Source: Porphyromonadaceae bacterium UBA7087
GTDB taxonomy: Bacteria; Bacteroidota; Bacteroidia; Bacteroidales; Muribaculaceae
Length of the DNA stretch: 5,026 nt
Direction of reading: 5' to 3'
NCBI GenBank assembly: GCA_002493515.1
Contig: DKYZ01000099.1
Span: 600-5,625, forward strand
The notes below the pieces were generated by a model that saw only the letters and a list, made by a program, of their open reading frames with translations, was not told the DNA's origin and did not search any database. Position numbers and translations under genes: made by a program. Positions 4,856-5,026 of the stretch are shown in pieces (the stretch's first letter is position 1; each line of letters starts with the position of its first letter).

Positions 4856-5026
4856 ATGGAAGCGGACGAACTTGAACAGAGGATACGGGCCACACAACAC
4901 ATTGTCGAGGCAATGGCGGAGTCTTGCGAAGACTACCGCCCATTGTTCGACACGCTGATTCCTGCCACCGAATTCATGACAAGGGAAGAAGTCATAGAGA
5001 CGCTGAAGCGGGTCTGCGCCGCCTTT
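4856..5026 (+). CDS. N-terminus of a truncated ORF, probably IS66 transposase TnpC
   Basis: An open frame of 57 codons runs to the right edge, starting at the ATG about 12 nt after a consensus promoter. The peptide is acidic and helical, with MEADELEQRIRATQHIVEAM (residues 1-20), a SCEDYRPLFDTLIP middle and an MTREEVIETLKRVCAAF end. Position and strand fit tnpC, the DDE transposase that follows tnpB in IS66 elements and typically begins with a helical leucine-zipper region. However, the visible residues show no clear heptad zipper and no catalytic motif, so the assignment is positional. It could instead be a passenger gene within the element. Confidence 0.5.
   Translation, partial: MEADELEQRIRATQHIVEAMAESCEDYRPLFDTLIPATEFMTREEVIETLKRVCAAF

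Larger units (their letters stand above)
3949..5026 (+). mobile_element. IS66-family insertion sequence, left portion (right end outside window)
   Basis: The element carries tnpA and tnpB in the standard IS66 order, followed by a truncated ORF in the tnpC position. Its probable left end begins GTAACTGTCC at 3949. IS66 ends typically begin GTAA, and the family makes 8-bp target duplications. The candidate duplication immediately left of the end is AACTTATG (3941-3948). The right end and second copy of the duplication are not in the window, so the boundary is inferred. The element inserted just downstream of the nuclease-like gene without interrupting it. Confidence 0.8.

Overview
The window looks like accessory DNA from the order Bacteroidales (Bacteroides, Muribaculaceae or a relative). 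Three things support this: a Bacteroidales-type tyrosine recombinase, a UpxY-family NusG paralog, and three sites matching the order's characteristic -7 promoter element (TAnnTTTG), two of them with a TTG/TTTG element 20 nt upstream. The genus cannot be fixed from this window. All recognised genes lie on the + strand.

Left part (1-1623). The 3' portion of a tyrosine recombinase gene is followed by GC-rich hairpins and a perfect 24-bp terminator-like inverted repeat. Next comes a segment of about 170 bp bounded by a 16-bp inverted repeat (15/16 matches; 13 bp perfect). It carries a -7 promoter element that points leftward, away from the next gene, upxY. This is the architecture of the phase-variable capsule promoters of Bacteroides: recombinase, invertible promoter, leader, UpxY antiterminator. 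The sequenced orientation appears to be OFF. Inversion would place the promoter about 200 nt upstream of the upxY start codon.

Middle (1624-3939). Where glycan biosynthesis genes and upxZ would be expected, there are two mostly helical proteins that I cannot assign. They are followed by a visibly AT-richer gene whose product resembles predicted pPIWI-associating nucleases, a group of putative genome-defence proteins. The genes are co-directional with gaps of 80, 62 and 53 nt. They could all be read from the invertible promoter under UpxY control, but this is inference.

Right part (3949-5026, running off the window). This is the left portion of an IS66-family insertion sequence. It has a probable left end beginning GTAA nine bases after the nuclease stop codon, a promoter overlapping that end, tnpA and tnpB overlapping by 7 nt, and a second consensus promoter driving a truncated third ORF that is probably, but not certainly, the transposase tnpC.

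The most interesting hypothesis is a phase-variable, UpxY-regulated island carrying a possible defence gene in place of, or ahead of, capsule genes. The sequence supports the invertible-promoter structure directly. The link to defence is tentative.
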